NCBI GenBank assembly: GCA_009617715.1
Contig: VTFK01000090.1
Location: forward strand, 558,001-622,000
Length of the DNA stretch: 64,000 nucleotides
Reading direction: 5' to 3'
DNA from: Plectrocnemia conspersa
Lineage: Eukaryota > Arthropoda > Insecta > Trichoptera > Polycentropodidae
Numbering within the stretch: the stretch's first letter is position 1; each line of letters begins with the position of its first letter. Both the position numbers and the translations under genes were made by a program. The notes beneath the pieces are model-generated. The model was not told the DNA's origin and made no database searches. It saw only the letters and a program-made list of their open reading frames with translations. Shown piece after piece: positions 49,965 to 62,675 of this stretch.

Positions 49965-52095
49965 ATCGGCGTGTAAAACTTTTGAGAAACGCTATAGAAA
50001 ACGGGTGACTTGTCCGACGGTGCTTTATGACGGTAATATTATTTATTACTTTACTTTAAAACCATTATCATCGCAAATGTTGTAATGTAAATGGATATAC
50101 TTCAATCTTGACATACTAAATCGTTTGCGTCATATGGCAGTACCTAATTGAAATGATTTTTAATATTCATATATATTTTTATATATTTTATGGTATTATA
50201 TATATTTTATGGTGAGGCCTTAGCTCTTCTTGAAAGTTCTACGCCACTCAATTACTTATATTATATCATAGTAAAGCACCATTGTTTTATTGACCATAAC
50301 AACCGAGTCATGAACTTATTTTCTATTCTCAAAGAAAATCTATAAAAACTCGATAGCACTTTTAAGGAATGGAAAAAGTTTTTCCATCTATCTTTCACTT
50401 ATAATACAAATGTCAATATTATTTTAAATAAGATGATGTTCGGTATTCTATTTTTTTTTTATAATTAAAAGAAGTTTACTTAACACTTAATACAATTATT
50501 CCAGATACATCACAGCAACTTGGTATTCAAACAAAATTGTTGAAACACAAAACGAAACTCATTCATGGTAAAATATTATGGTATAAAACGTCATCTACTC
50601 AGATAATTATTTTCACAATATATTAGTTTTTTAATATATGTTAACAAAAAAAGACCTACAGAAATACACAATATAAAAAATACTTGATCTATTTTAAAAA
50701 TTCTAATTACTACAATTTAAAGCTGATTAAAAAATTACACTTTTAATATAGTACTTATATAATAAAAAATGGTAAAAATTGAATTAAAGTATTTTTCTAA
50801 AAATATTTATCTCCCTAAAAACTAACAAAAAAAAATACATAAATCTAATTATCTAATCTATTAAAAATAATATTGTAATATTCAGTATTGAGGATGACAA
50901 ATATATTCTAATTAATCTATAGATTACTTGCAAAAGGCAAAGAACGTCACAATTATTTTATATATAATTTATTTTACAATATAGTTTAAATCAGCTGTAA
51001 CATATATAAGAACCTTATATAATAATATGTAGATAATCTTCATAATCAATGGATCTCTCAGCTACTTGTATCTCATAAAAAAATATTACGTTTACGTACT
51101 TGCTGCCATTGCCTTTGTCGCTACTGAAATTAAAATACTGTTTAAAACTAAATTAAACTTTCCAATTCTTAGTTCATTGCTTAGCTTCTAAGTAGTCGCG
51201 AGTTTCGTTGGTTAACCTTATTAAGACGTGTTTTAATTTTGAATGTCAAAGAGCAACATATTTTGACAAAAATAGTAGGTGGGTGTTATGTTAATTGAAC
51301 TGAAATTCAGACCTCGTAGCTAAGCACAAATAGTTGATTATGAATCCGTAAACAGCAGGTTATAATATGTAATGTAATAATACAGTATATGTGTATATAT
51401 CTGCTTTCGGTTAGGTTAATTTTATGTTTCGCTGAATTCAGCTTTAGTTACACTGTTGATAATTAATAAGTAGTTCAGGTGCTAAATTCGGTGTTTTGGA
51501 GGAAGTCTGAAACTTAATGCCACTACCTTGCAAAACTCGTATTGTGTGAAATGATTTGACTTTAGAAAACAATAATATAATTTATAAACTAAATATTTCA
51601 ATTTCATCATATGTATTTTTAAATTCCAGGTTACATTTTTAAAAAAATCGTAACAAATTACATTTGATACGATTTATGACAAAATATACTGAGACAAGAT
51701 TAGTAAATAAAATTGCATAAAATACGTCTAGCTTATTAAATCAATAAATTGTTTCCGGATAGTGATGTCAGATAGTTTGACTCATGAAAAAACTTTCATA
51801 GTGGCAAAAAAGTGCATTAAATTCAGATACAAGTATTATAATGCCTTTATAGAGCTTGACTATAAATTAGATAGAAGGATAGTGGCTATCGTGAATAAGG
51901 AAATAAATAAAAATATATTACCACAGCGCATAAATTCTACACAATTGTCGTTTTGCAGATTTGCAAGTTTACGATAGAGTGGATGATATTTATTTATGTA
52001 TTTAAATATATGTGCAGACCATAATAGCTATTCGCCATGCCCAAAACAAATTATATGTATTAACAAAAAACATATAAAAATATTCACAGTAACAA
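49965..52095. other. AT-rich stretch without genes
   Basis: A short tandem repeat, TATATTTTATGGT, occurs twice at about 50180-50213. Nothing else recognised. Confidence 0.4.
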
Positions 52096-52104
52096 TTAAA
52101 ATAT

Positions 52105-52545
52105 ATTATAGATAATAACGGTAAGACCACAATGCGTCCAAAACTGTGAGTACCTAAATGAAAATTAAAAATATTCGACAGATATTTATTAATGAGTTGT
52201 CTTATGTTCTTGCATGCAGTACTTTAAACAATACTTGAGAAACACAAAAAATTAATTGTCTTTATTTCTTTCCAGAAACTTAAATAAGTGCTTTCCCAGG
52301 CTTACTTGTCGATGCGACTCGAAAAAATCATATACCAGCAGCCCTTGAAAAAATAAAAATAGATAGTATTTATATTCCTTCATATTCGGTATCTTAGAAA
52401 AGAGTCAGTTGCATTATTTGGCATATTTTAGGGTATTTAAATTGACACACGTTTATAAGACAAGTCATAACATATTTGAGACTGTATTGCATGTGTTTTT
52501 TTATATGCTGATAAAATCTGTAGTTCTCTTGAAATAAGACACCCA
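52105..52545 (-). repeat. Dispersed repeat A, copy 2
   Basis: Same block order and orientation as 29335-29960 but more compact. It shares GACCACAATGCGTCCA (about 52129-52144), AAGTGCTTTCCC with TCGATGCGA, AGTTGCATTATTTGGCA (about 52407-52423), and AGACAAGTC-TAACATAT with ACTGTATTGCAT. No intact frame. Confidence 0.55.
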
Positions 52546-52859
52546 AATCGGTTACCAGTTATATGCTTCATCGCACAAAAGTGATAACCGAGCTCTAGTA
52601 TAGCGGATCTATTAACGCACATAGATTTTCAATATCAAAGTTAAGTTTTTACAATCCTCAGTTTAAATATTTTAATGAATACTTTATTGTCGAAAATGTA
52701 AAAAAAAAAAAAATTGGGGTGGGATTAAAACCTTGAGGAATTCCTAACGTTGAAATGTATTCATGTGACTTGTGTAGCTCATATTTAACATTTCGACGAC
52801 GACGTATTGTATATATGTTCTTGTAAACTTTGTACACATGTGAAGCGGAAAAAAATTAA

Positions 52860-53420
52860 GAAAGCTCACCCTTAACAGATGGCAGTTTACTTATGCAAAC
52901 GCGAAACAATAAATTACGCGAAGAATCGGACGTTTATTATTCAGAAGACGTTGCGTCATGAACGGGTACGTTTAATAAGAAAATGTTCTGCGCTGCGGTA
53001 TACTATACACACACATATATGTATATATAAATAACCATAATATATTATATATGAACTATTTTATGTAAATGAAGAAAATAAAGTGGGAAACTGATGGGTA
53101 TATAGGTGGGATGGGAACGAGTGTATAAACGCACCACCCTTGCATACAAACCGCGTTAAATTTCTCCAAGGAAATTATTTATTCATCGTTGTGTCAGTCA
53201 TATGCGAATATCTCTGACATACGTGTGTGCGTTCTGTCATTGCCTCTGAAGCCACTGTGAAATTTCAATATTGCTCGAAGCTAAATTAAACCGTCAAATA
53301 CTTTTCCCTTGAAAGACTTGGTCCGTTGTTTAACTTCCGAGCCGACGCGAGTTTCCTCGGCAAACTTTGGTCAGACGTGTTTTAATTTCGTGTTCGAATC
53401 TCGATTGTCGAACAGTAGGC
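52860..53420. promoter_or_regulatory. GC-richer block, candidate regulatory element
   Basis: Alternating unique, moderately GC-rich patches (GAACGGGTACG, AACCGCGTTAAA, GAGCCGACGCGAG). No coding domain. Confidence 0.22.
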
Positions 53421-53424
53421 AATT

Positions 53425-55140
53425 TTTATCGTATATTAAGGTAAAATATTAGGGAGATGTATTATTGGTACACCGCTAATAATACCTGAAGTGGAAACCT
53501 CATAGTTAACCCCAAATTGGCGGTTACGTATTTGTAGATAGAAAATTTGAACATGCAATATGTTTAGTAATACTGCACTAAAATGTATCGTAATCAGATA
53601 TATAGAGAAGTATAGTAAGATTAACATGTAAAACTTTAAATTATTTTTGAAAATAATCATCATCAGGGTTAACTGTTCCTTAAGTAGTCCAAAAACACAA
53701 TCAAAAAATTAAATATTTATCAAACTTTACAAAACACTACAATAATTTACTCAACATAAATGATTTCTGTCCACTGGTAATTGTACTAGGAGCAATGATA
53801 TAATATAAAACTAAGTCATATATATTATAATAGTAATATCGTATATTTTTTACAATTGCGAGTTGACAATGAACTCTGTCTCTCAGTGCTTTGCAACTTC
53901 GATCCCGGTGTTTTACGATAATAGTAGACGGTGCTATTGTTATTTTATTTGCGTCCTTTATATTCGATATTTTATTGCTTTCCCATATAAAGCCAATCGG
54001 GAATAAACAAACGTTCATGCAGGACAAAATTAAAATGTTTTACTATCGACATAAATATTACATAGGCGCAAACATTTTTTCAATGTACTTACTAAAAAAA
54101 AAATTAGCAAATAATAGCATAATCTCGTAGTTCAGTTATATGTAAATATAAAAACATGGTGATGCGTAGATTATATATCTAATAAAATAATATGTATCTT
54201 TAAAATTAGATTTACTTATTTTCCATTCATTTATCATTTTTTACCTTTTTGTGAACATATATAAAAATAAATTAAATAATAATTGTATTTTATTTAAAAT
54301 GTTTAATAATTAAAAAAACATAGAAAGCGTTGACTTTTGGAATAAAATGTCGGTGAATAATATTTTTGTAAGAGGCTCTCTTTCTCGATTAGACGGCAGG
54401 GATATTAATGGTTTTGAGCCAAGCCAGACAGTGGATTTTGAGTCGTCGACCAGAGTTGACAGTGAAAATTTTAGACCATGGTCTATGTAAACGGACCTTA
54501 TCTTAGGCTTCTCAATCATCATAGCAAACTTTCACAGCCGTAACGATCCGCGATTACTTGATTTTTTGGCCTACTCAATTAATGTCAATGTGATAACGAT
54601 CAAGTGAAGGCATAGTGAAATTAAAACCACACACAATTATTTGAAAGCTTGCAAAAAATTAGACGTTATTATTACAATAGTTAAAGACCAATTAAAACAG
54701 CGAAAATTATTAATATTTGTGCCACATAATCGCTGTTATGATGTTTGTTCTGCGCTACTTTTACACAGCAGAAACTTAATTTTTTACAACAACAAAAAAG
54801 TGCAACTAAATGTTAATCTTTTACGGTTTGTACAATAAAGCATTTCGCGATATTAAATTACATTAAAAATTATGAAATATAATATGCAATCTGTTTATTT
54901 TATATTTTTTATATTTTATATATAAACTGAAAATTAAAATAATACGATAAAATTGTATGATAAAAAACGTTCAGTGTTCGTTTTTTATTATAATATTACC
55001 CATGTATTTATGTTATTTATAAATAGACAAGTCGGAACATACTTTAAATATATAATAGTTATTAATAAATATTTATGTAATGATTATTACTTTATAAACT
55101 ACCATTCATGTATAGAAATACGTTTAATTTTTTTTTTTAT
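53425..55140. other. AT-rich end of the large intron
   Basis: Short open frames (53737-54027 minus, 54310-54522 minus, 54641-54838 plus) have no recognised domain. A long pyrimidine-rich tract leads into the exon B acceptor. Confidence 0.4.
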
Positions 55141-55150
55141 TATTTTTCAG

Positions 55151-55287
55151 ATATGTTTACGACAACGGCACTCTATATTTTCCACCGTTTGATTGGTATC
55201 AGTATTTTCAAGGAAAGACTACCATTAAAATTTCCTATGCATGTCAAAAGCCAGATGGAAATCTGGGATATAAGCTGACCTTAGCAG
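55151..55287 (+). CDS. Exon B: second part of the Dscam-like immunoglobulin domain
   Basis: Internal exon of 137 nt after the acceptor TTATTTTTCAG and before the donor GTATGT. Its first base completes the Arg codon begun in exon A, 45 whole codons follow, and it leaves in phase 1, so the two exons form a symmetric 291-nt phase 1-1 unit. The protein begins YVYDNGTLYFPPFDWYQYFQ, with an N-glycosylation sequon NGT. It then runs through ISYAC, the tyrosine-corner cysteine of the F strand (residue 82 of the joined module, 52 after the first Cys), and ends YKLTLA, the likely G strand. The string NGTLYFPPF matches the D-E region (S/N-G-x-L-x-FPPF) typical of Dscam Ig1. An intron inside the Ig fold, just after the PG(I/L)R motif, also fits Dscam organisation as I remember it; an alignment would settle this. 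No Ig2 exon is recognised in the remaining 8.7 kb. Confidence 0.83.
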
Positions 55288-56330
55288 GTATGTATTATTT
55301 TATTCATAAAGATAAGGACTTAATTTAAAATTTTATGTTTTGTATAATAAATATTATTTGAACAATATTCTCTAACAAAACTTCGCAAAAGTTTTACAAA
55401 AATCGCTAAATATAATTTCTTAAAATCATATTTTTTTATCAATTAAAATACATGATATTATTCTCAATTAATAAAAAACTTTTTAATTAAATTTAATGTA
55501 TATAAATTATAAAATATCCTTAAACATAAATGCAATATTTCGTTATACCTAGAGTTGTGTCTCAAATATGTATAAATTTATATCCTGTCACTCGTTTAAA
55601 TCTATACTTGCGAATGAAGTATATAGTATACTGTGCACCAGTGGGGTTCCATGGATTTGACATTTAATCAAAAAATCCTAGTTCAAAATTTTACCTCTAA
55701 TCATTTTATTACAATTAAAATTTATATACATTTTTATTTAGTTTATAAAAGAGCAGAAGCAGTTTTAATTCAACATATTTTTAATAATAAGTAAAATAAT
55801 TTACGTGAATACACACATTAACATAGTCAATAAATATATATGGAAATAATTAGTAAAAGATTTTATTTAAATAATAATTTGATTATAAATACTTGATTTT
55901 TTAAAGCAAAACCAGTAATTGCAAATTAAAGATACTTTTATTCCTAACAATTATTATTTAATGTGTCGATTTTATATCTCAGTATCATACATTTTGTTGC
56001 AAATATTTGTTACGCCAAATGAGATAACGCCGCTTCTAGGAACCATATAAAAACCGCTTTCCAAAGTATAATTTAACGATAGAAGTTTGCCGAGTCATTA
56101 TTTTCTAAGAGATTCTTTCCAAAACAACACAGCGCATTTTTACCAAATTACTTTTTAATAATTGTCGATAAATCCTAATCCTAAAATGGCTTTGCGTGGC
56201 TGATGTGCAAATATAACGTAGTATTTGTAATCACTGACATTGTTAATAATAGCTTGTAATGTGTTTTAACTATGTAGAAATTTGCTTTAATTATAATAAC
56301 TAATCTAATCTACCAGTATTTTTATTGAGT
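55288..56330. other. AT-rich intron start after exon B
   Basis: Nothing recognised after the GTATGT donor. Confidence 0.45.
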
Positions 56331-56334
56331 CCGG

Positions 56335-57130
56335 TAATAAATAATTAGCCGTAATATGGGGGATACTGGCAATAAAAGCCCTAATGGCAAGTACTTTGAA
56401 GAGGATAAAGTTTTAGAGCTTTAATGCAACAGAGCCTTACCTACTTTGCCTTAATTATTCATCCGGAATAATTATAAAGGCTGCAAGCGATTCTCCTTGA
56501 ACCTCGTCAATGTCAGCAAAACGCTTCCTTTTAACTTACTTCTTTATTTATGAGAATAAAAAAATAAGGACGTAAAATCGGATGAGACATCATTATTTTA
56601 ATTTTATAATTGACGCAACTTTACATATGTATATACATATAAATATAGTATATGCATCTAATTTTCTTATAAAAAAATATTGCATTTAGTTCAGTATAAA
56701 ACTGTATATGTTTACTAAACTCATACAATAGTATGGCAGTAAAACCTTTCTCAAGTGCACTAAAGTTGATTAAATGGCATATATATGTATTACTTATCGC
56801 AAAGAATTTTCCGCACATTCATGAAATAGTTTGATACCACAATTCAAGTTTTGAACACTTACACGCCTCTATGCATTTTTTCCTCTTTGATCTTTTGTTC
56901 CTCGAACGGTAAAATAATTTATATCGCAGCATGTCGAAAATGAAAACAATTTCAATAATCCAACTCCGGGAGGAATCGAGAGGAGTTATTGAATCAGCGC
57001 AATTCTCTATTTGCTCTTATTGTTTACGCTGTATCTGCAAACATTCGAAACAGAAGACGCTCAGAGAACACAGCTCGTTGAGATTGAATCCAATTCCTAA
57101 AATATGAAGCCTGAAAGCATTTTTGCGCAG
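56335..57130. promoter_or_regulatory. Unique-sequence patches, candidate regulatory element
   Basis: 56335-56480 and 56860-57110 are less AT-rich, with homeodomain-type cores (AATTATTC, AATAATTAG) and GGAGGAATCGAGAGGAG. Inference only. Confidence 0.2.
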
Positions 57131-57134
57131 CATC

Positions 57135-58080
57135 TGCACTCTCTTCTATTATAATGCATTGTATTGTGTAAGCTTCGTAAACATATTATTAGAATTCTAA
57201 AAAAGGTATTAAAGTATTCTTATTCGAATGCAAATGTAGCAGAATATAAACATATCTTATATCTTGGTATAAAAAAATATATATACATACATATAAGTAT
57301 AACTATTTGATATTTGTATCAATAACAATAAATATGCATAAAAATATATTTGTATAAAAAATATAATTTCGAGTATGTAGATATCCGAATACCATCTGTG
57401 TTCAAAGTGTCAGAAACTCATAAAATAAAAACATAAACTTTTTCCGTCAGTTATATGGAGTGTCTCAGTTTGAACATAATCGAAACTATGACATAATATT
57501 ACGTATCCCTTTCTAAAAGATCCCGTTCTTATGAATAAGCATTGAACGCTTGTTATTTAAGTATAATATTATATAAATTAAAAATACAGCTAGCTCAATC
57601 CATCGTCTAAGAAGTGATATGTTTCGTAGATTATTTATACAACGTACGCGAAAAATAAACAATCATGAATACATTTTCAATCGTATTATCGACTACAAAG
57701 ACAACAAAGTATCATCATTGCCACAGCGTAAAAACTCAACCTGTATAAGTTTAAAAAAACATGCCTAGAAACAGTACTATTAATCTTGTTTCAAATAGCA
57801 TTTTTATATGTATTCTTTCACTAAATGGAAAGATTTTCAGAGGTGTGATCAAAGTGAGGTGTGCTCTCAAATGTAAATTTACTATGCACTAATATGGAGT
57901 AGGGTAAGTCGACTACCCGCGGTGTGTTGTCGGCATAATTGTATGCAGTAACCATAAACCAGTGGACCAATGTGCAATGGAGGTATGCATTAAATGCGTG
58001 TTATAAAAATGGCCACATAACGGATATTTCACCGGCAGTTTAACATCAAGCGTAATAATCCATTAAGATATTGTCGGGTT
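57135..58080. other. AT-rich stretch without genes
   Basis: No exon or transposon recognised; a less AT-rich patch precedes the possible LTR. Confidence 0.4.
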
Positions 58081-58084
58081 CTTT

Positions 58085-58696
58085 TGTGGTGACCACACAT
58101 ATAGGCACATTTAGAAGGGCGATTGTCTCATTGTTGATGACCGTGACCAAAAACGTTCATTCATTAACAATGAGACAAACATCATGGGACAAGAAGGATT
58201 TCTTTTGACCACACAACACGGGTCGTTAAGAGAATCCCTTTTGTGACATAACGGTACGGACGCAATAAATCAGCACAATGCAAGCCCTTTCCGAAGAATT
58301 GGAAAGTCTGGAGTCAAGTAAAAAATTTGCTTTTGAAAATACACATCCGATTTCTCGAATTCTAAGAAGCCACTGCAGCGATTGGCTAGGAGATCTGAGA
58401 TACGAGATGGCTGAGGCACGAGACAAGAGACGGCCCAGATAGCAAAGCCAGCGACGCAGACGACCAGAGAGCCAAGATCTACCAGCAGCCATCCGGAGGA
58501 ACCAGCCACGCGCCTTCACCAACAGACCTGAAGATCACACCTGGCACTCGCCACACGCAGCCACACAGCCTTGAGACATCATCACCTGCACACCTTCATA
58601 GTCAAAATTGTCAAAACTTAATAAACAATATAATAGAATTCACCAAAGTGTCTCATTGGCCGCGAGATCAACCACGTCTAGAGCTACGCCACCCTA
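58085..58696 (+). mobile_element. Possible solo LTR
   Basis: Starts TGTGGTGACC (58085) and ends near GCCACCCTA (58689-58696), a decayed inverse of the start (expected CACCACA). A polyadenylation signal AATAAA lies at 58620-58625, and the body is much more GC-rich than its flanks. The motif TGTCTCATTG occurs inside and again near the 3' end. No internal retroviral genes flank it and no target duplication is evident, so a solo LTR is the best reading but not proven. The long minus-strand open frame here (58226-58522) reflects composition. Confidence 0.42.
58123..58178. repeat. 13-bp perfect inverted repeat
   Basis: TTGTCTCATTGTT (58123-58135) and AACAATGAGACAA (58166-58178) with a 30-nt spacer, near the 5' end of the possible LTR. 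Confidence 0.9.
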
Positions 58697-59519
58697 AACT
58701 TCAATTTGACCACTGACAATATATCAACGTATACAGACGACAGTTGACTTAAAGCAAATTACAAAACGATGCAATTTTTGAGCATGAGAACCAAACAGGT
58801 CCATGACAAAGATAGCAAGCATAGCTAATGTACAATTGTGGGATTAAATCAGCAGAACCCAAATTCCTAGACCAAAAAAAAATTTTTAGTCAAATTTACG
58901 CACCAGTATGTGAATTTAAATATTACTCTATTAAGTCAAAAATATTAGCAGGTTGGTTGATTTTTTTGTCATACCAGCCGATAATCATTTTTTAGATGGC
59001 AAGATCTCCTGATTTGATTTTTACCTAGAATTTTTTTTCGTTTTTCGTTTTTTTTTCTTTATATTTTATTGCTCTTCTTGAGGGTATGTAGAAGGCTGTA
59101 CTTCAGAAAACAGATTTTGTATTCAACATACTATAATTCCCTAGCGTTTTACAATATTTAGGACCTCTCAATTCTTCAAATTCAATATTAAAACATTTAT
59201 GATTTCGCTTGTGACTTACTTAAAATTTATGTTTATTATAATCTTAAAACATTATAATGACATAATATATTTATTCACCTACATATCCAACTAAACAGTG
59301 CTTAGGATAATACATGCATCTTTGTACAAATTTATCCTCGATTTATCTGAATGGGTTAAAATGAAAGATCAAGTTATAAAGATAATAGCGATGTGTAAAC
59401 AAGGCTTTAGGAAAGCGTGCCGTCGCGTCGAAATTGGACACTCAAAAATTTTCGTTTCACACTATCATCTTAGCGTTATGCCCATCCTAGCCCGGTCGGG
59501 ATACAAGAAAGCGGCTTAA

Positions 59520-59790
59520 TGGCACCATCTGAGTGCTGCGGTGGCTGGCACTACACCTTTAGGGCGGATGAGTGTTATTTGGAGCTGTTGTGCAAAATAT
59601 TTTATGACTGCCGAGCAGTGTAATGAGGACGCACACGCAAAACGCGAGACTTAGACACGCGTGTGCGATTTATTAAATTTTCTTCTTCTCATTATGCATG
59701 TAGATTCACGCACGCGTTTCGAGTGCGCACTTTCTCAATTATGCACGCGATTAAATATGCAATTATACACACGCGATGACTCCGTACCTT
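59520..59790. other. CG/CA-alternating patch
   Basis: Repeated ACGC/CGCG words (ACACGCGTGTGCG near 59656, CACGCACGCG near 59708, CACACGCGATG near 59768) give alternating purine-pyrimidine runs able to favour Z-DNA. No gene recognised. Confidence 0.4.
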
Positions 59791-59794
59791 ACTT

Positions 59795-61185
59795 GCGAAT
59801 GTTTTATAGATTCGCTACGAAATATGATCTAGGAAGTCTGAACATTTTTTTTAATACGAAGTAACCAAATTTCATTTAATTTTATCTATACATTTGGGCA
59901 ATTCTTTCTCTTCTTTGTGTCTCACGTAAGTGATGTATTTTAAACTTGATATTTTATAATACATTTTTTACAGTGATGGATATTTATTCCAATAGTAAAT
60001 ATTTAGTTCATTTTTATGTGTGACATTCACTACTCAAAAAATGAAAGACAGTGTAGCACCACTTTGGCGTCCATATCTTGCTTCTGCTATGCCTTTGTGT
60101 AAAATGTCTGATTTGTACTACCACCTGCTGACCTTTAACTTTTATAGTAATTTACAGAACAATTGAGTAGATCTGCATTACCCAGCCGAGGACAGGGGAA
60201 ATGTTTCTGGCTCAGCACCCTCGACAATTTGGTATTTTCATGTTGCGCCTTGTACCGATTAAATTAAAGCATATTATTTTGTTCTGTTTATTTTTAACAC
60301 CTCTTTGCCACTATGGTTGGTGGGTTTGTCGTAAATCAAAGCTATACTCATTAATCCTACTAACTATATAAACTTATCGCTGAAACACAATAATGCATGT
60401 TGAGTTTAGCATAAAAATTGAACTGACAAAAATGATTTTTTATTTGTTTTTTCTATGTTTTGAAATTTTATAGCGGCCATTATATTTTTTGCACGAACGC
60501 TGAATCAAATGGAATGTTTCTTAATCTCGTCGCAGCAGTCCTAGTCCATATTTGCAAATATCGATTAACCCACAATGTTGTAGACACGTTGTTCTTGCAA
60601 AGATATACATGGATTGAATTGTGATTATTGAAACACTGAGTTAAAAATTGAACATTTTATTATATTATATTACAATATACGCAAATCTTGACTAGGTTTG
60701 GCGAACTACTAAATAGCGTAGAAGGAAGGTAGAAATCCTATGTTTTCTTTATTTAACTTCACAACAAACTCATTCAGGTTGTTGATATTTATAATGTTTC
60801 AATTTTTCCTAATTAATTTGAGTTTAATTGTTATGGATCATAAATTAATAAATTTGGAAAATAACATAGTTAGGACATCGCTTCTGTCGCTTCTATCAAT
60901 ACACACCACGCCACTGAAATATGTGTATCGTATATCGCCACTCTATTTTTAACTTCGTTAAGAAGCTACTCGGCGCTCGGTTCGAAGGGGTTGTTTGTGC
61001 TGGGTGTTTTCAAATTATTATACCTAATTTCCTAAATAAATAAGTCGTATATAAGTACGATATTTGGGTGATTTTCATATCGAAAATATTTCTACCTGTA
61101 TTTATAAAACAAACAAAGATGAATTTTGAACTCACACGAAAGAATAATTTGGAGGATTTATATTATATTATATTACTTTAACACT
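59795..61185. other. Mixed AT-rich stretch
   Basis: A less AT-rich patch at about 60055-60250 (for example CCCAGCCGAGGACAGGGG) is unassigned. Nothing else recognised. Confidence 0.35.
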
Positions 61186-61189
61186 CCCT

Positions 61190-61720
61190 CGAAATATAAG
61201 TCCACGCCTAGCTATCTATCATTATTAACTTTCAGTTAGGTTAAGCGCTCGTTACTATTACTTTTTATTTCTCGTAAATTGCAATCAGGCTCAGTTTCGC
61301 AAAGGATAACCCTTAACGATCCTACCCCGATCCATCTTTTTAATTGCCTTCGCCCCCAATCAGCCAAAATGTCCGATTAACGATCAACCGACGTCGATTT
61401 TTTTTCTACGGATAACCAAATCACCTTTCAGTCAGACCGCAGATAATTCCGTTAACCGAGGTTAACGTTAACGTGAAATGTGCGTATATCGCATCATGAC
61501 ACGCTCGTTATAGCGGCTCTCATTTTGGCTGCAAATCACGATCGACACGTTGGCGACCGCTGCAATTAAGCGCCGTCTGCTTCCATGTGTGCGGCCCTGT
61601 ACGCCCACCAGCCTATGTCCGAGAGATGGGTGGTTGAATTTATAAATAATTTCACGAGTTATAGCTGCTGTCGCGAATGTCGATGGCTTGACGTTAGAGC
61701 GACGTTAATTGAAGTTGTTT
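61190..61720. promoter_or_regulatory. GC-richer block with triple GTTAAC
   Basis: About 500 bp of complex sequence. Three GTTAAC hexamers lie at 61451, 61461 and 61467, and GATTAACGATC, GGATAAC and CCTAACC-type words recur nearby. It fits a clustered-binding-site enhancer; no coding domain. Confidence 0.35.
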
Positions 61721-62166
61721 TTTTTTTATACAATGATACTATCCGACTTACATACTACATCCATTTTAAAATCTAATACTTTTGTGTAATCTATATTTTT
61801 CTGGATATATCTTATAATATTGCGTTCGCATGTTTGCTCTAAACCAGTAACGGTGGGACTCATTTCATTCTCGGGAAAACAGTACTGTATTTTTTTATGT
61901 ATTTTTCTCAATCTCAATCATCACTAGTAATGTTTTACTTTTAAATAATAATTATAAATATATGTATTTATATATCTTAAAAATAGTAATAATATGTAGT
62001 AAATAAAATTATGTTTTTAGTTGTGAAAATCAGATATTTGTTAAGATTTTTAATCAAATTATTAAATGAACTAATCTAACCGATAAATATATATAAATAT
62101 ATGTAGAAATGCCATTTTATCTCATTTATAATTCATCATATTGAGAACAGCTACAAAACAGTTTAA

Positions 62167-62675
62167 CCCTTAAATACATGATTTTTCCAAATTCAAAAAT
62201 AAAATTATTTTATACTAAAATTAGGCTGAAAATGTCCACATTTTTCACACATTATTTGTGAAATTCCATTGCATTTTGGCATTTTGCATCTGCTCAATAT
62301 GGACCAGTGTCTACAACTGCATATTTTGTTTATTTTATGCCACTTTTACAAAAAATAGTAATTAAATCAAAATAAACAATGGTAGACTAAGCTTTTTTGA
62401 GTATATAAATTAATTTTATTTTGTTTTTTATGCACCAGCACCAATGAAAACAAATGTTAAAATTCCCAAAAATGTGACACATCTGCACCCAACGATTTTT
62501 TAAATGACATTATCAAGCATACAGAGACAGCTATCGGAATAATTTGAAAACACAATGGCTCGGCGCTTGTTACACATATATAACACTATGCAATAGAGTT
62601 CTTTTATTGAACGTAGAATGAGTTATAAGCGCTTAAATAAATTGTTGCAGATTTGCAACACCCTGCATTTAAGGG
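62167..62675. mobile_element. piggyBac-type MITE with TTAA target duplication
   Basis: The 509-bp element begins CCCTTAAATACA and ends TGCATTTAAGGG, giving 12-bp terminal inverted repeats with one mismatch. It is flanked on both sides by TTAA (62163-62166 and 62676-62679), the signature target duplication of the piggyBac superfamily. The inside is AT-rich and non-coding, with a subterminal TTGCAGATTTGCAA inverted motif next to the right end. Confidence 0.82.

Larger units (their letters stand above)
26680..55150 (+). other. 28,471-bp phase-2 intron splitting the Ig domain
   Basis: Bounded by GTGAGC at 26680 and TTTTTCAG ending at 55150. The protein reads continuously across the junction (PGI-R-YVYD), with the Arg codon split 2+1. 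The intron is AT-rich with scattered GC-richer blocks and decayed transposons. I saw no further copy of the FPPF/YAC coding block that would suggest mutually exclusive exons. Confidence 0.8.

Noticed and set aside
53737..54130. Overlapping plus and minus frames sharing APSTI-like words
   Set aside because: Weak, degenerate similarity; could be chance in AT-rich sequence.
26680..55150. Possible mutually exclusive alternative exons like those of Dscam1
   Set aside because: No additional copies of the FPPF, PGIR or YAC coding blocks with splice sites were seen in the intron.
58226..58522. 98-codon Arg/Leu/Ser-rich minus-strand frame
   Set aside because: Lies within the possible LTR; composition alone explains it.
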